From assembly GCA_029449235.1 (NCBI GenBank), contig JANATG010000022.1:62001-126000 (forward strand): a DNA stretch of 64,000 nucleotides, given 5' to 3'. Below the pieces are notes generated by a model. That model ran no database searches. It was not told where the DNA came from and saw nothing but the letters and a program-made list of their open reading frames with translations. Below are positions 36,478 to 47,304 of this stretch, piece after piece; within the stretch, counting starts at the first letter, position 1, and every line of letters begins with the position of its first letter. Position numbers and translations under genes: made by a program. The DNA comes from Linnemannia schmuckeri. Taxonomy: Eukaryota; Mortierellomycota; Mortierellomycetes; Mortierellales; Mortierellaceae.

Positions 36478-37925
36478 ATGGCCTTCACCACCATCCCCGT
36501 TCCCTTCGCTGACGTCGGCAAGTCCGCCAACGACCTCCTCGGCAAGGACTTCCCCGTCGGACAGACCAAGCTCGAGCTCAAGACCGTTGCCCCCAACGGC
36601 GTCGTACGTTTCTCTTTTCTTTTGCTGTTTGCTTGTTTATTGGTGTTGTCTTCGCTTTTGTTCGTTGCTATATCCCGTCCCTTTTGGACCACCCGTCTTT
36701 GTTGCCTTTTTTCCTTCTTTGGAACAGCAGGGGGTAGATTGTTCTCCGAGGGTGTAAAAAAAGGGCAAGGGGTAGCACTGCACTGAACAACGAGGAAAAA
36801 AGAGGAGAAAATGCCTCTATGAGTGTTCTACTTGAGAAACAATGACCGCTCACCATGTCTTACTCTCTTCTTTTTCTTTGTAAACCTATATGTTGTCACC
36901 AACCTGGTTACCTTGTCCTGTTATGCCCTCAAAATGACGACATATCTTTTCTTGATGGTTCAACTCGTCTTTCTGCCTCTCTCTGACTCTGACTCGACCT
37001 CGTCGATTGTGGCCGATATGAATTTTTATTTCCGTATTTTGTGTTCCTGTGATCGTGTCTTTTCGGAATAATCCTCACGGTCACTCACAACAAAATATCG
37101 ACACATGCAACACGCAACATACCACACCCTCTCCGATACAATTGACTTCGCTCCCAACAGACCTTCAACGTTCTCGGTAACCAGGACAACAAGTCAGGAG
37201 CCATCAACGGTGAGCTCAAGACCAAGTACGTCGACTTCAAGAACGGCTTGACCGTCACCGAGGCCTGGACCACCGGCAACCTCCTCACCACCCAGATCGA
37301 GCTCGAGAACAAGGTCGCTAAGGGCTTGAAGTTGGACATCACCGGAGGCTTCCTCCCCTCCGAGGGCAAGAAGAACGCCAAGGTCGGCGTCCAGTACAAG
37401 AAGCTCGGCTTCAACACCCGCGCCTACCTCGACCTCTTCAAGGGCCCCACCTTCACCGGCGATGTCGTCGTCGGCCGTGACGGTTTCATCGTCGGAGGAG
37501 ATGTCGCCTACGATGTCGGTGGATCTTACATCACCCGTTTCGCCGCCGCTGCCGGTTACACCGCCCCCGAGTACTCTGTTGCTCTCCACGCCCACAACTC
37601 GTTCAAGGTCTTCTCTGCCTCGTACTACCACCGCATCAACGCCGATCTCGAGGTCGGTGGTAAGGGTGTCTGGGACTCCAAGGCTGCTCCCGCCTCGGCC
37701 GAGAAGGCCTCCAAGGCCCCCGTTGCTCTTGAGGTTGGTGCCAAGCTCTACCTCGACCGCGATGCCTTTGTTAAGGCCAAGGTCAACAACGCCGGTGTTC
37801 TCGGTCTCGGATACACTCAGGCTCTCCGCAAGGGCGTCAAGGTCTCTGTCGGTGGTCTCTTTGACACCACCAAGTTGAACCAGGCTGCCCACAAGGTTGG
37901 CGTCTCCTTCGTCTTCGAGGCATAA
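36478..37925 (+). CDS. POR1: Mitochondrial outer-membrane porin (VDAC)
   Basis: Voltage-dependent anion channel that passes ATP, ADP and other metabolites across the mitochondrial outer membrane. Two exons, 36478-36603 and 37161-37925, give 296 aa, close to the usual 283. The N-terminal helix (VPFADVGKSANDLLGKDFPV) precedes a 19-strand beta barrel; GLTVTEAWTTGNLLTTQIEL, FKGPTFTGDVVVGRDGFI and the C-terminal LNQAAHKVGVSFVFEA match fungal porins. The 557-bp intron is long for this genome and falls after residue 42. Very strong C-ending codon preference suggests high expression. Two overlapping AATAAA signals lie at 37989-37999. Confidence 0.97.
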
Positions 37926-38872
37926 ATGTCTTTTTTCCCTAGTTTCTCTTTTCATCCTATCTTTCTTTCTTTCATTGCGCCCATCTGTAATAAAATAAAT
38001 CCGCTTGAACAGATACCACATCTTTCATGTCAATTGCGCTGCAAGGATCTTGGTTGTTACTATCCATCTAGAAGAGCGTAAATGATGACAAAGATGTTCC
38101 CTAGGCGAGTAGATTGGCAAAGTCATCTTTTCTTTTTTATTTTTTTCTGCTTTTCTTCATTAGTCCTTGAATGCGAAGAAGACGTGGATTCGCTCGAGGA
38201 CCAGGGATTTGTGTTGTTTTTCCCGTATCGTGACTAATGTCTTTAAATGACGATTGATTGTCGTGCAATAACTCGGTGTCGATGATAGAAAGTAAAGCAG
38301 AGTGTGAAGGGTTTTCTTATTCAATGGGTTTATGAACCGAGGAATATTGTCAATGCAAATTGTTGTTTGTTTCTGTCGTTTTCTTTGTTTGTGTTTGTGT
38401 TCTTCTGTCGATGGGATGGATATAGGGATGGGATGTATGTGAGTGCATAGAATAAAGTCCTTCCCCCTCCTGTTTTCCCCCTTCTCGAAACAGACCCTGT
38501 TTTTTTCCAGCCAGCCAACCACAGACAAGTCCCCTCAACGGGCCGATGGATTCAATTCCTACATCGCACAATCGTCGCAACCGCTCTCCCCCACTCGCTC
38601 GCTCTGTTCTCACACCACAGCGCGCACTGTCAATTCCTTACTGCTCACCACTTTCACTTTAGCGTCCACCTCTTTCCACTTTTTGTTTTTCCTCTTCAAC
38701 CATCCTTCTTCCTTCCGTTCATTCCTTCCTCCATCTCTTTCTTTCTCTCTCTCACTCACCTTTCTTTCTCATTCCTGGTGATTCCTCTCTTCCTTTCTTT
38801 TGTTCACATTCCCACATTTAGCATTCCCTCCTTAGACACTACAGTCACTTTCTTTCACCCTTCCAACTCCCA
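37926..38872. other. Intergenic region before the ABC transporter gene
   Basis: Porin 3' region followed by a strongly pyrimidine-rich leader (about 38640-38870) ahead of ATG 38873. No gene seen. Confidence 0.55.
37989..37999 (+). terminator. Overlapping polyadenylation signals of POR1
   Basis: Two AATAAA hexamers share one base, 63-74 bp after the porin stop codon. Confidence 0.6.
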
Positions 38873-41800
38873 ATGGCGCCAGTTTTCAGTCTGCCCCTGG
38901 GTCTGCATAAAAAGCCCCGGTCGACGCTTGCAGGAATCTCCTTCCTCCTCGCATACGTCATCCTCCGTCGCCAACAGACCCGCACAAAACGCCGTGCTCG
39001 TCGTGCCGCTGCTGCCGCTACTGCCGCTGGAAAAGATGGTTCATCACCTGGTGCAGGGGAGAAGGGAGGAGTGAAGGCGAGGAGGGTTGGGGTTGATAAA
39101 CATTTCTTGGAGCAGTTGAAGAAGTTGTTGCCGATTTGTATCCCTGGTTTCGCAAGTAAAGAGGCTGCACTTTTGGCTGCCCTTGCTACTATCTTGATCG
39201 CCAGGTAATACTAGGAGGATAGTTAACAGTGTTCAATGATAGATAATTGTGGAGTGATGGGTTATTTGTAATGAATCTCCTCGGCCCCTGGCTGGTTGCG
39301 GAGTTGAGTAGCGGGCGTTGGTTGGGGCATTTGAGTTTTATTAACGGTCCTCTTTATGTCTTTTTCGATCACTGAATTGACGATGTAGAACTTGGTTGGA
39401 TGTCTGGTTCTCGGGGTTGAACGGTGCCGTCGTCAAGGCGATCGTGTCTCGGGACCGCAAGAAGTTCATTGCCAAGGCCATTATCGAGTTTGGACTTATG
39501 ATGGTAAGGGTCATTTTTATCTTTGCCTTGATTGCAATTGGTTACTTGTATCGAGTGGTAGTATTAATAAGAGACTGGGTGCATAATAAGATGATATGGT
39601 GTAGTATGCTGTTGGCGCTTGGATGCATAGAAAAGTTTGAGGAGTAAGAAAGAAAGAGTGAAGGAAGGAAAGACGGTGTCAACGGAGATTGCGCACCATC
39701 ACATGGATAGACAAATCGATGTTCATTCTTATTTGCTGGCGCTGGGGTCTGCTTATTATTTTCTTCTATTTTCCTTTTTTCTTTTCTTTTTTTGCTGTCC
39801 GTGTACGACAAACTAACGCATCAACACACCCATGCCATTCCGTATTCTTTATTTACTTACTTATTCTTGGTTGTGTTATCATTCATAGTGGCCCATGAGT
39901 GTGGTCAACAACTCGCTCAAGTTCACCATCAGCGCCCTCGCACTCTCCTTCCGCGAGCGTCTCACCAAGGTAACTATCGCTTTGATATCTATGATTGCAA
40001 CATGTCCATCACGCTAGCCACATACCGTACTCAACAACGACATTCTTCCGTCCTACGACCCATTTGTTCAATTGAATAGTTTGCACATAACCAGTACTTG
40101 AATGGAATCACGTTCTACAAGATCTCCAACATCGACAACCGAATCCAGAACGCCGATCAGCTGCTGACTCAGGACATTGACAAGTTCGCAGATAACCTCA
40201 GTCACTTGTACTCGGACATTGCCAAGCCTCTGGTTGATATCGTCCTCTTTGCCTACAAGCTTGGAGAAGCTATGTAAGGACATACTCGTTTCTTGTTTTG
40301 CAGAAGGTGTCTTTTTCTTTATTGGAAGTGTAGTTGGGATGGTGACTAATGCGACGCACTTGTTTGTTTGTAATGGAATTATGTAGTGGAGGGGAGGCAC
40401 CTTTCTATATGATTGGATACTTCTTCCTGTCTGGTGTCATCCTCCGCGCTCTCTCGCCTCCTTTTGGCAAATGTAAGCAACTAACCATCAAGATTCTTCA
40501 AATTAATCGAAATGCGGTTGACATATACTTTCTTGCTTGAGCATGAACGACTAAGCTAACGCAACTTTTCATATCGTCATCAATGACAATAGACACGGCG
40601 ATTGAGCAAAAGTTGGAGGGAGACTTCCGGTTTGCCCATTCGCGTATTATCGCGCACTCGGAGGAGATTGCATTCTATAATGGTGCGGAGCGTGAGAAGG
40701 AAGGTGTCAACACTAGCTTTGACAAAATTGCACGTCATGTCCGCAAGGTCTACTCGATGCGTTTCGCCAACGGTATCTTGGACTCTGTCCTTGTCAAGTA
40801 CTGTGCCACCATGACCGCCTATTAGTAAGTCCTCTTTTCACTTCATTGGAGACTTTGTTCATCTGGTTATGTTTGGCAAGCATTGGTGATGTTGACTGAC
40901 GCCGACTTTCTTTTTTTCATCTTCTAGTCTCTTGGCACGTCCAGTCTTTGACCCTGCTTATGGTACGTTGCCAAATTGTACTCGAATGCGGATGAAACGC
41001 TCAAAATGCTTTACCTTACCTTAACAGCGACTAATGTACTTTGCTTTCTGTTGTTTCTAATAGCTACGGAGCATATGGGTCGCGTTTCGGCTGATCCGAC
41101 CAAGATTGTCGAAGACTACTCTAGGAACTGTAAGTCATTCAAAATGGACTTATATGAGCCAAGCGCCACCAAAATTCAAATGGCTTAATTGTGATGTGCA
41201 GGGAAAACTAACATCTAAATCTCCATGACATGTAATAGCGGGATACTTGGTGAACTTGTCGCAGGCTGTGGGCCGTTTGATTCTCGCAGGACGCGACTTG
41301 ACCCGCTTCGCAGGATACACCTCGCGCGTGTCAGAGCTGTTCGAGGTCCTGGACGATATCAAGAAGGGTCGATATGAGAGGACCATGGTCGCCAAGGCCG
41401 ATGGGGCTTCGTCTCAGAGCGCTAGCGTCAACACCAACGACTTGAAGGGCAGGGTTGTGACCCAGGATGGCGTGATTGTCTTTGACAAGGTGCCTATCGT
41501 CACGCCTAATAACGATGTTCTGGTCAAAGAGCTTAGTTTCAAGGTTACCCGTGGAACTGATGTCATTATTGCAGGACCCAACGGTGAGTTTTCTATATAT
41601 TTGTCGATGAACATATCTGGAAGGGCATAAAACGTCGTGCTCGAAGAAACCAGGCAAGGAACCTTTGAATCTTACGCAACATGTTCATTCTTTCAACCAA
41701 TGGGTGAAATAGGGTGCGGAAAGTCTTCGTTGTTCCGTATTTTGGGAGACTTGTGGCCATTGTTCGGAGGCACTGTGACCAAGCCCCACCCCTCCAAGCT

Positions 41801-42468
41801 GTTCTACGTGCCCCAAAAGCCCTACCTGGCCTTGGGCACTTTCCGCGACCAGGTCATTTATCCCGACACTAAGCAGCAGGCTCTTGCCAAGGGGTTCACG
41901 GATAAGAAGCTTCTTGAACTGTTGAGTGTTGTTCATCTTGGTTACTTGATTGATCGCGAGGGTGGTTGGGATTCTGTTCAGGATTGGGCTGATGTGTAAG
42001 TTTGCTTGTTTGTTTTTGGTGGCGCAATTAGGGAGGAGGGAAATGATTAGTTGCTAAGTTGCTGCTGATTATTAACGCGTCCTATTTTCGAATTAATGAT
42101 ACATTAGGTTGTCGGGAGGAGAAAAGCAGAGGGTGGCGATGGCACGTCTATTCTACCACCGCCCACAGTTCGCAATCCTGGACGAATGTACCTCAGCCGT
42201 CAGTATCGATGTCGAGGGAATCATGTACGAACACGCCCGCGCATCCGGTATCACTTTGTTCACCGTTTCGCATCGCCCTTCCTTGATCCGATACCACGAG
42301 TACCTGTTGCGGTTTGATGGTGAGGGTAATTATCAGTTTAGGAAGTTGGGCAAGGAGGATGTTCAGCAAACTGCGTTTGGGTTTGGACATGGCAAGACGA
42401 AGAAGATCCGGAAGTTGGAGGATGATGTTGCGGAGGGTGAGGATGCTGATACCGAGAACAGCGCGTAG
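38873..42468 (+). CDS. ABCD3: Peroxisomal ABC half-transporter, subfamily D (PMP70/ABCD3-like)
   Basis: Imports fatty acyl-CoA esters into peroxisomes for beta-oxidation. Eleven exons (38873-39204, 39389-39503, 39889-39969, 40080-40273, 40387-40472, 40593-40824, 40928-40962, 41064-41129, 41239-41583, 41713-41995, 42108-42468) give 709 aa. After a basic N-terminus, the membrane domain (about 85-350) carries LNGITFYKISNIDNRIQNAD and the EEA-like HSEEIAFYNG motif of ABCD proteins. The ATPase domain (about 450-680) has Walker A GPNGCGKSS, Q-loop VPQKPY, signature LSGGEKQR, Walker B FAILDECTSA and H-loop TVSHR. The membrane segment resembles PMP70 more closely than ALDP. One exon is only 35 bp. 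As a half-size transporter it must dimerise. AATAAA is at 42515-42520. Confidence 0.95.
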
Positions 42469-42514
42469 TGTTTTGAGGAATGGGGGTTTCTTTTTTCTCT
42501 TGGAGTGAATGAAA

Positions 42515-42520
42515 AATAAA
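42515..42520 (+). terminator. Polyadenylation signal of the ABC transporter gene
   Basis: AATAAA 47 bp after the stop codon at 42466-42468. Confidence 0.6.
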
Positions 42521-42755
42521 GTGCATGAGTATTATTGGAAACAAGTTTAATTTTTTTTTCCCTCTGCGTGGTTACTTTCTCTTCCCTTCCTCCTCTTTCT
42601 CTATCTTCCCTTCGTCTATGCCTCACTCACTTTTCTGTTCTGAACTTGGAGGATGATTTAAGGAGGAGAAAATGGTGTGGGTTGGATAAAGATGTTTTAT
42701 TCGGGTCTCTTTCAACATGTCACCTCGCAAAAATAATAATAAAAAAAAATACAGA

Positions 42756-43089
42756 TCAGTCATACTGGAGCTTGTCAATAGCGCCAATGTTATCGAGAAG
42801 AGCGTTCAGCCTAGAGGGTATATGATTCAAAGTAGCGAATGAGCCAGGACGTAAAATCCTGCGTTGAGGAAAAGATCTATAAAATTGCTTGAGTCTTGGG
42901 ATCAAGACTGTTGGTGTACCCGCTCTCGAGGCATTTGCCTTTCACTTGGGGCAGCCATCTTGCGACACTGTTTAAGCAGTCCATCGCAGGGTCAGGGTCA
43001 TTGGCGGCCAATGGAGCGCTGGCGGCGTGTGAAGACATCATAAGGAGGCAAGAACAGAGATAGGCGGCGCCAATCAATTGAAGCTTCAT
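42756..43089 (-). CDS. Small secreted protein, two-exon model
   Basis: ATG at 43089 opens a classic signal peptide (MKLQLIGAAYLCSCLLMMSS, then HAASA as a likely cleavage region) followed by a short mature part with two cysteines (MDCLNSVARW and KGKC). I splice exon 42920-43089 (donor GGTACACC) to exon 42756-42810 (acceptor CTCTAG), which gives 74 aa ending in LNALLDNIGAIDKLQYD. Without the splice the frame stops at 42877-42879 after 70 aa. The spliced form is preferred because the second exon reads like protein and the phase fits. A TATA box stands 220 bp upstream. No family recognised; it could be a cell-wall-associated protein or a small effector-like secreted protein. Confidence 0.6.
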
Positions 43090-43940
43090 TTTTCTAAGCG
43101 GTGATGATTTTCGTGTCAACCGAATATTAATGACTCTATTGGGCGATTCGCCTTGTAGAATGAGGGTAGGAATAATATTAAATATAGACAAGAGGAGTCT
43201 TTCCGCCAATCTGATGGAGTAATGTTCATGTAGCGGTTTGGAAAGTGTGGAAGACGGTAGGAGGTTTTGTCAAGCTGTTTTTTGTTGATTTTTTTTTTCA
43301 AATGAAACTTTTATATGAATTTCTGCAAGTGGTCTCCCTTCTTCCGTTTTGTCAAGCAACCATCCCTGTAACCGGTTAGTAAAACTGCAATTCAAAGCCA
43401 AAGTCAAAAGATATCTTGGATCAAGGGTAAGGGGCATCTTTTTGAGTCAAGACGGCCTTCTCAAAGGGACAGGCAAAATCAAGGGACAAAAATATGAAGA
43501 AATCCATGAAGGATACAGGCCTCACAAATATTTTAGGAGAGATCAAAGAAACGAAGAGAATACGTGGGGTTAAGGAGGGGTGCACAAACCTATGCACCGA
43601 CCTATACACACCAACATTTCTCCTTTTTATCACAAGAACAGGATCTATAATACAACAAAGAAAAAACCAGTTTTTGCAGAAAAGTCACCATGTAAGCACA
43701 TTTTGACGATTTACAGTCTTTTTTTTTTTGTGAGAGAAGTCAGGAGTAATCTTATTCGCCGAATTGTTGTTACTTCTCCCGCTCACTCGTCTTGAACGGA
43801 AGAGAATTGCAACTCCTATCATCCTCTAAGAAGGGATCCTGCTTTGATTTTCTTTTTTAATGGATTTTTTTATTTTACATGTGTATTTGATGGAGGAGAC
43901 ATCGAGAAGAGATGGTACGAATACAAAAGTGCTAATAATG
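43090..43940. other. Intergenic region between two minus-strand genes
   Basis: Promoter of the small secreted protein and 3' region of the first chitin deacetylase (TTTATT, a reverse AATAAA, at 43869-43874). No gene seen. Confidence 0.55.
43308..43315 (-). promoter_or_regulatory. TATA box of the small secreted protein gene
   Basis: TATAAAAG on the minus strand, 219 bp before the ATG at 43089; the same octamer precedes both chitin deacetylase genes. Confidence 0.55.
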
Positions 43941-45404
43941 TTACAGGAAAACGCCAGTCAGGTACGCCAGCACGAACGAGGATCCAACTACGACAGCACG
44001 GCTAGAAGAGCCCAATCCGGAAGCTGCGTTGGTTTGAGAAGGCGCAGCCGTAGAAGTTCCCATCCTTGTCGGAGAAGCCGTCTTGGTTCCTGTGGCAGTT
44101 CCCGAAGCTGTGGAAGTCGTGGAAGTCGGCGTAGTCGTGTTCCCGCCCTGAAAGGTTCCTGCGCCTTCGAGGTAGGGTGTCGAGTCACCAATACACTTGG
44201 CAACAGGCATCATGGTCAGACCCTTAGTCGCGTATGCAGTAGGTAAGATCCCGTTCAACGCTACATCGACCTCCTGGGGCCACAGATCATGCTCCAACAC
44301 GATGAACCCGGTACTCATGGTCGGCACTTTAACCAACCAAGCCTTGAAAGTATCAATGACCGACTGAGGCGTCGCCTGTCCCGCAGGGATGTTCCAATCG
44401 TTTGTATCAAACCCTTCTGTCCAAATAATCGTTTTGTAGCCTAGTTGAGTAGCGATGGACCGGACACGGCTATCAACATCCCCAAAGGGGGGACGCCAGT
44501 ACTTGGGGGTAACCCCAATGACGGATTTGATGGCTTTTTCGGTCCATTTGAGTTCTGCGACGATCTGCTCGTTGGAGAGGGACGTCATGGCCGGGTGGGA
44601 CCAGGTGTGGATGGCAATTTGGTGGCCATCATTGTAGGCGCGCTTGAGGGTCTCGGGATAGGAGATTGCGCGGGAGCCGATGATGAAGAGAGTTGCCTTT
44701 TGGTTGTGGGCGAACAGGTTGTCGTACAAGCGGGGCGAGTCGGGCGATGGGCCGTCTATTAAGAAGAGAGAGAATTTTGTGTGGAGAGAGAGAAGGCGGA
44801 GAGGAGTTAAAATGAATGAATGACTGAGGATTTGAGATAGGCACATCGAGAACTAGAGAATAACGAAAGAAAAGAGAATGAGGTTACCATCGTAGGTGAG
44901 GCCCCAGGTACCAGGCTGCGGACAACTCGTTACATCATCAGGAGCCGTGCACTTTGAACACGTCCACCAACACTGCGCTGCTGGGACACTCCCCGTAGCA
45001 GCAGGACACGCACCGTCGTTGGAAAGGGGGAAGGAAGGTACTTTTGTCATGTCGACGAGTTTGAGCCATTCTTGGACTTGAGGATCTTCAATGAAGGGGA
45101 TACAGTCTAGCGCTGGGAAGGAACCGGCGGCGATGGGGGTTGTATAGGTCTTTTGGGTGCATGTTGTGGGTTCCGGGTGTTGTGGGGCTGTGGGGGCGCG
45201 TTTTTCGAGGATGGAGTTGTGAGTGGAGCGTTTGTTGGAATAGGGGCTGCCACCGTGGCCGTAAGGGCTTCCACCGTCGATGATGACTGGTCCGTCGTGG
45301 GTGAGGGATTGGGATCTGCGGACGCGGTGGGAGGATGGTCCGTGGGCGAGGACGTATGTGAGCGCTGCTGAGAGTGCGAGGAGTTGTGGAAGGATCCTGA
45401 CCAT
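43941..45404 (-). CDS. Chitin deacetylase, copy 1 (CE4/NodB), probably GPI-anchored
   Basis: Deacetylates chitin to chitosan in the cell wall. Exons 44888-45404 and 43941-44755 (downwards) give 443 aa. A signal peptide (about 1-20, MVRILPQLLALSAALTYVLA) is followed by a Ser/Gly/His spacer and a cysteine-containing domain (QCWWTCSKCTAPDDVTSCP). The NodB domain starts at the intron: motif 1 TYD|DGPSPDSP is split by it. Motif 2 HTWSH, motif 3 RPPFGDVDSRV, the tryptophan-containing WTEGFDTNDWN and motif 5 VLEHDLWP follow, so the catalytic Asp and metal-binding His residues are present. The C-terminus is Ser/Thr-rich and ends in a hydrophobic segment (VVVGSSFVLAYLTGVFL), a typical GPI signal. A close paralogue with the same intron position lies at 47305-49324. 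TATAAAAG is 92 bp upstream. Confidence 0.93.
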
Positions 45405-46404
45405 TGCTGCAGAAGTTTTTGTTTGTTGTTGTGAGAAGGGGATTGAGATAAGAGTTAGAGATAAAAAAGATGGCGGGTGTGCCTGAACGGCATTACTTTT
45501 ATACCTGAGGGAACAGTCAACGTAGCCAAGGAGAAACCGAGTGAGAGAGGATTGAGTCGTCCATTTCTTTGCCTTGCTAGAAAGTTGACGTTAGTTTTTG
45601 TCCATCCGCCGGAAAATATCCATTTTTGCCGTAACTGCTGAATGGTTGAGTTTTTGAATGTCATCATTCCCCCCCCCCCCCACCTCTCCTGAACAATGAT
45701 AACAAAAACTAAGAGGGAGAATAATATGATGTGGCGGGCGGTGTCTCCTAATCTGCAGAATGCGAAAAATAAAGGAAACTGTCAGTTGGACAGGCTCTAT
45801 TCCTAGAGACATGTAAACCTGGGTAAACAAATCGGTATCACTGCGAGACAGGGCAGATACAGGTTATTTTAGGAATGGGATTTCGTTTTTGGCTCTTTTG
45901 GTGGTTGGTATGTTGGCTGGGCGTAAAAAGAAAAGCATCATGCACAGGTACAAAAAACGTATAGGCGCACATGAACCTGGAGAAAACGATGAGTGTAAAA
46001 CAAGCGCAAAAGGGTGATGATATTAAGGCCTTTGCATTTTTTGCCTTCAATAAAAAAAAAGGGTACACAAAAAAGCCAAAGAGCAATAGCCTTGTTACCT
46101 CTGGAAAAAATGGAAAGCCTAGGGACAAAGGGACAAAGATGCCAAATGACCATGCAAAAGACGATCCTATTGTTTATTGGTCGTCACAATTGAATATGAG
46201 CGTATCGACTTTGTAACGTTTGCAGCTCTCGATAGCAGTCGGCTCGAGATTGTAGATATCGTTCCCTACATTTTTCATCACCGACGTCGGTCTCCCTTTC
46301 ACCGCTTTCCCTTTCACCATCGATATCGAAAAAACGCCTCCTTTGCTTCACTCTCGCTGGAATTCTCCCGGACGTCTACATCGCCAACCCTTGAAGAACA
46401 AAAC
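45405..46404. other. Promoter region of chitin deacetylase copy 1 and leader of a decayed gene
   Basis: Contains the TATA box at 45496-45503, a C run at 45669-45681 and a C/T-rich block (46285-46340) that leads into the decayed plus-strand gene at 46405. No intact gene. Confidence 0.55.
45496..45503 (-). promoter_or_regulatory. TATA box of chitin deacetylase copy 1
   Basis: TATAAAAG on the minus strand, 92 bp before the ATG at 45404. Confidence 0.65.
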
Positions 46405-46974
46405 ATGTCTTGTTAAGGACACCGCCACGCCTTCTTTTGGCAATTATGGTGCACTCACCAACGTCTCACAGCCTATTTTGGGAGATTTGTTTGTGAAGTA
46501 AGAGAACACAGCCCCGCGCCTTCTCCTGTCTCCTGTCCTTCTGTATTCTTTAAATATTCTGACCCACGCCTGTTCGATAGACACGCTTTAAAAATCCCCT
46601 AGAGATACTACCTTTGCCTCAGTGCACACTGCGATCGGTTCTTCCGGAAACTCCTCTCGCCACCTCGTTAGCTTACCAGCAGGCTGCCTAGAATGGGAAA
46701 ACTGGGCATTGCCAGTTCGCTGGCTGGATTTTCGAAAAAGAAAGAAATCTCTAGGCGAGACATCTGGTAGTTCATCCGCGAAACTAATCATCGTAATCAT
46801 CCTTCTTTATGTCTCGGTTCTCCGCCCACCCCATCCCACGCCAGGTTTATAAAAAAAGTTTTTCTTCCATGCTCATACGCGCTGTTCCCAAAAGTTGGAA
46901 GGAGATGTGGGTTCATAGGATTGTAACAGCTCCAGACACTCTCCAAAAAATGTGTGAAAAAGCCAACCATGAAT
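46405..46974 (+). pseudogene. Decayed gene of unrecognised family between the chitin deacetylases
   Basis: Coding-like sequence survives in pieces. ATG at 46405 is followed at once by a frame break; the next frame reads KDTATPSFGNYGALTNVSQP to a donor (GTAAGAGA at 46498). A 46579-46580 acceptor continues in phase with HALKIP, then stops (TAG 46600-46602). A two-base GA duplication (AGAGAT at 46601-46606) accounts for the stop: without it the frame runs on through TTFASVHTAIGSSGNSSRHL, CLEWENWALPVRWLDF to 46852. After another one-base shift, IRAVPKSWKEMWVHRIV and DTLQKMCEKANHE end at a donor (GTATGT, 46975). A possible later exon lies at 47192-47224 (TKYVAVQCKIW) but its phase does not fit. 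Intact splice sites with broken frames indicate recent decay. I do not recognise the family. Confidence 0.6.
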
Positions 46975-47304
46975 GTATGTAGGCCTTTGTGACGATTCCT
47001 CGAGTTGATTATTTAGGGATAGTACCTAGTTGCGACGCCAACTTAGAGGAACTGTCCTCATACACAGCGTGAGCTTATGCCACCTCTTACCTCATTTCAA
47101 CTTAATTGGCAATGCTCGTTCATAATCATGGCCGCGTAGCGTTTCTTTGTAAATGTCTTTTTCTATATTGGTGATATTTCTTAATCTACAGGACGAAGTA
47201 TGTTGCCGTCCAATGCAAAATATGGTATGTTATCAACTAGATAATAACGCGCTGCTATAACTCTGCGTCAGAAATGAATAGAAAGAAACCAGCCTTCTAT
47301 TTTC

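Noticed and set aside
37194..38021. Long open frame antisense to the porin gene
   Set aside because: Shadow caused by the porin gene's strong C-ending codon bias; the sense strand is clearly VDAC.
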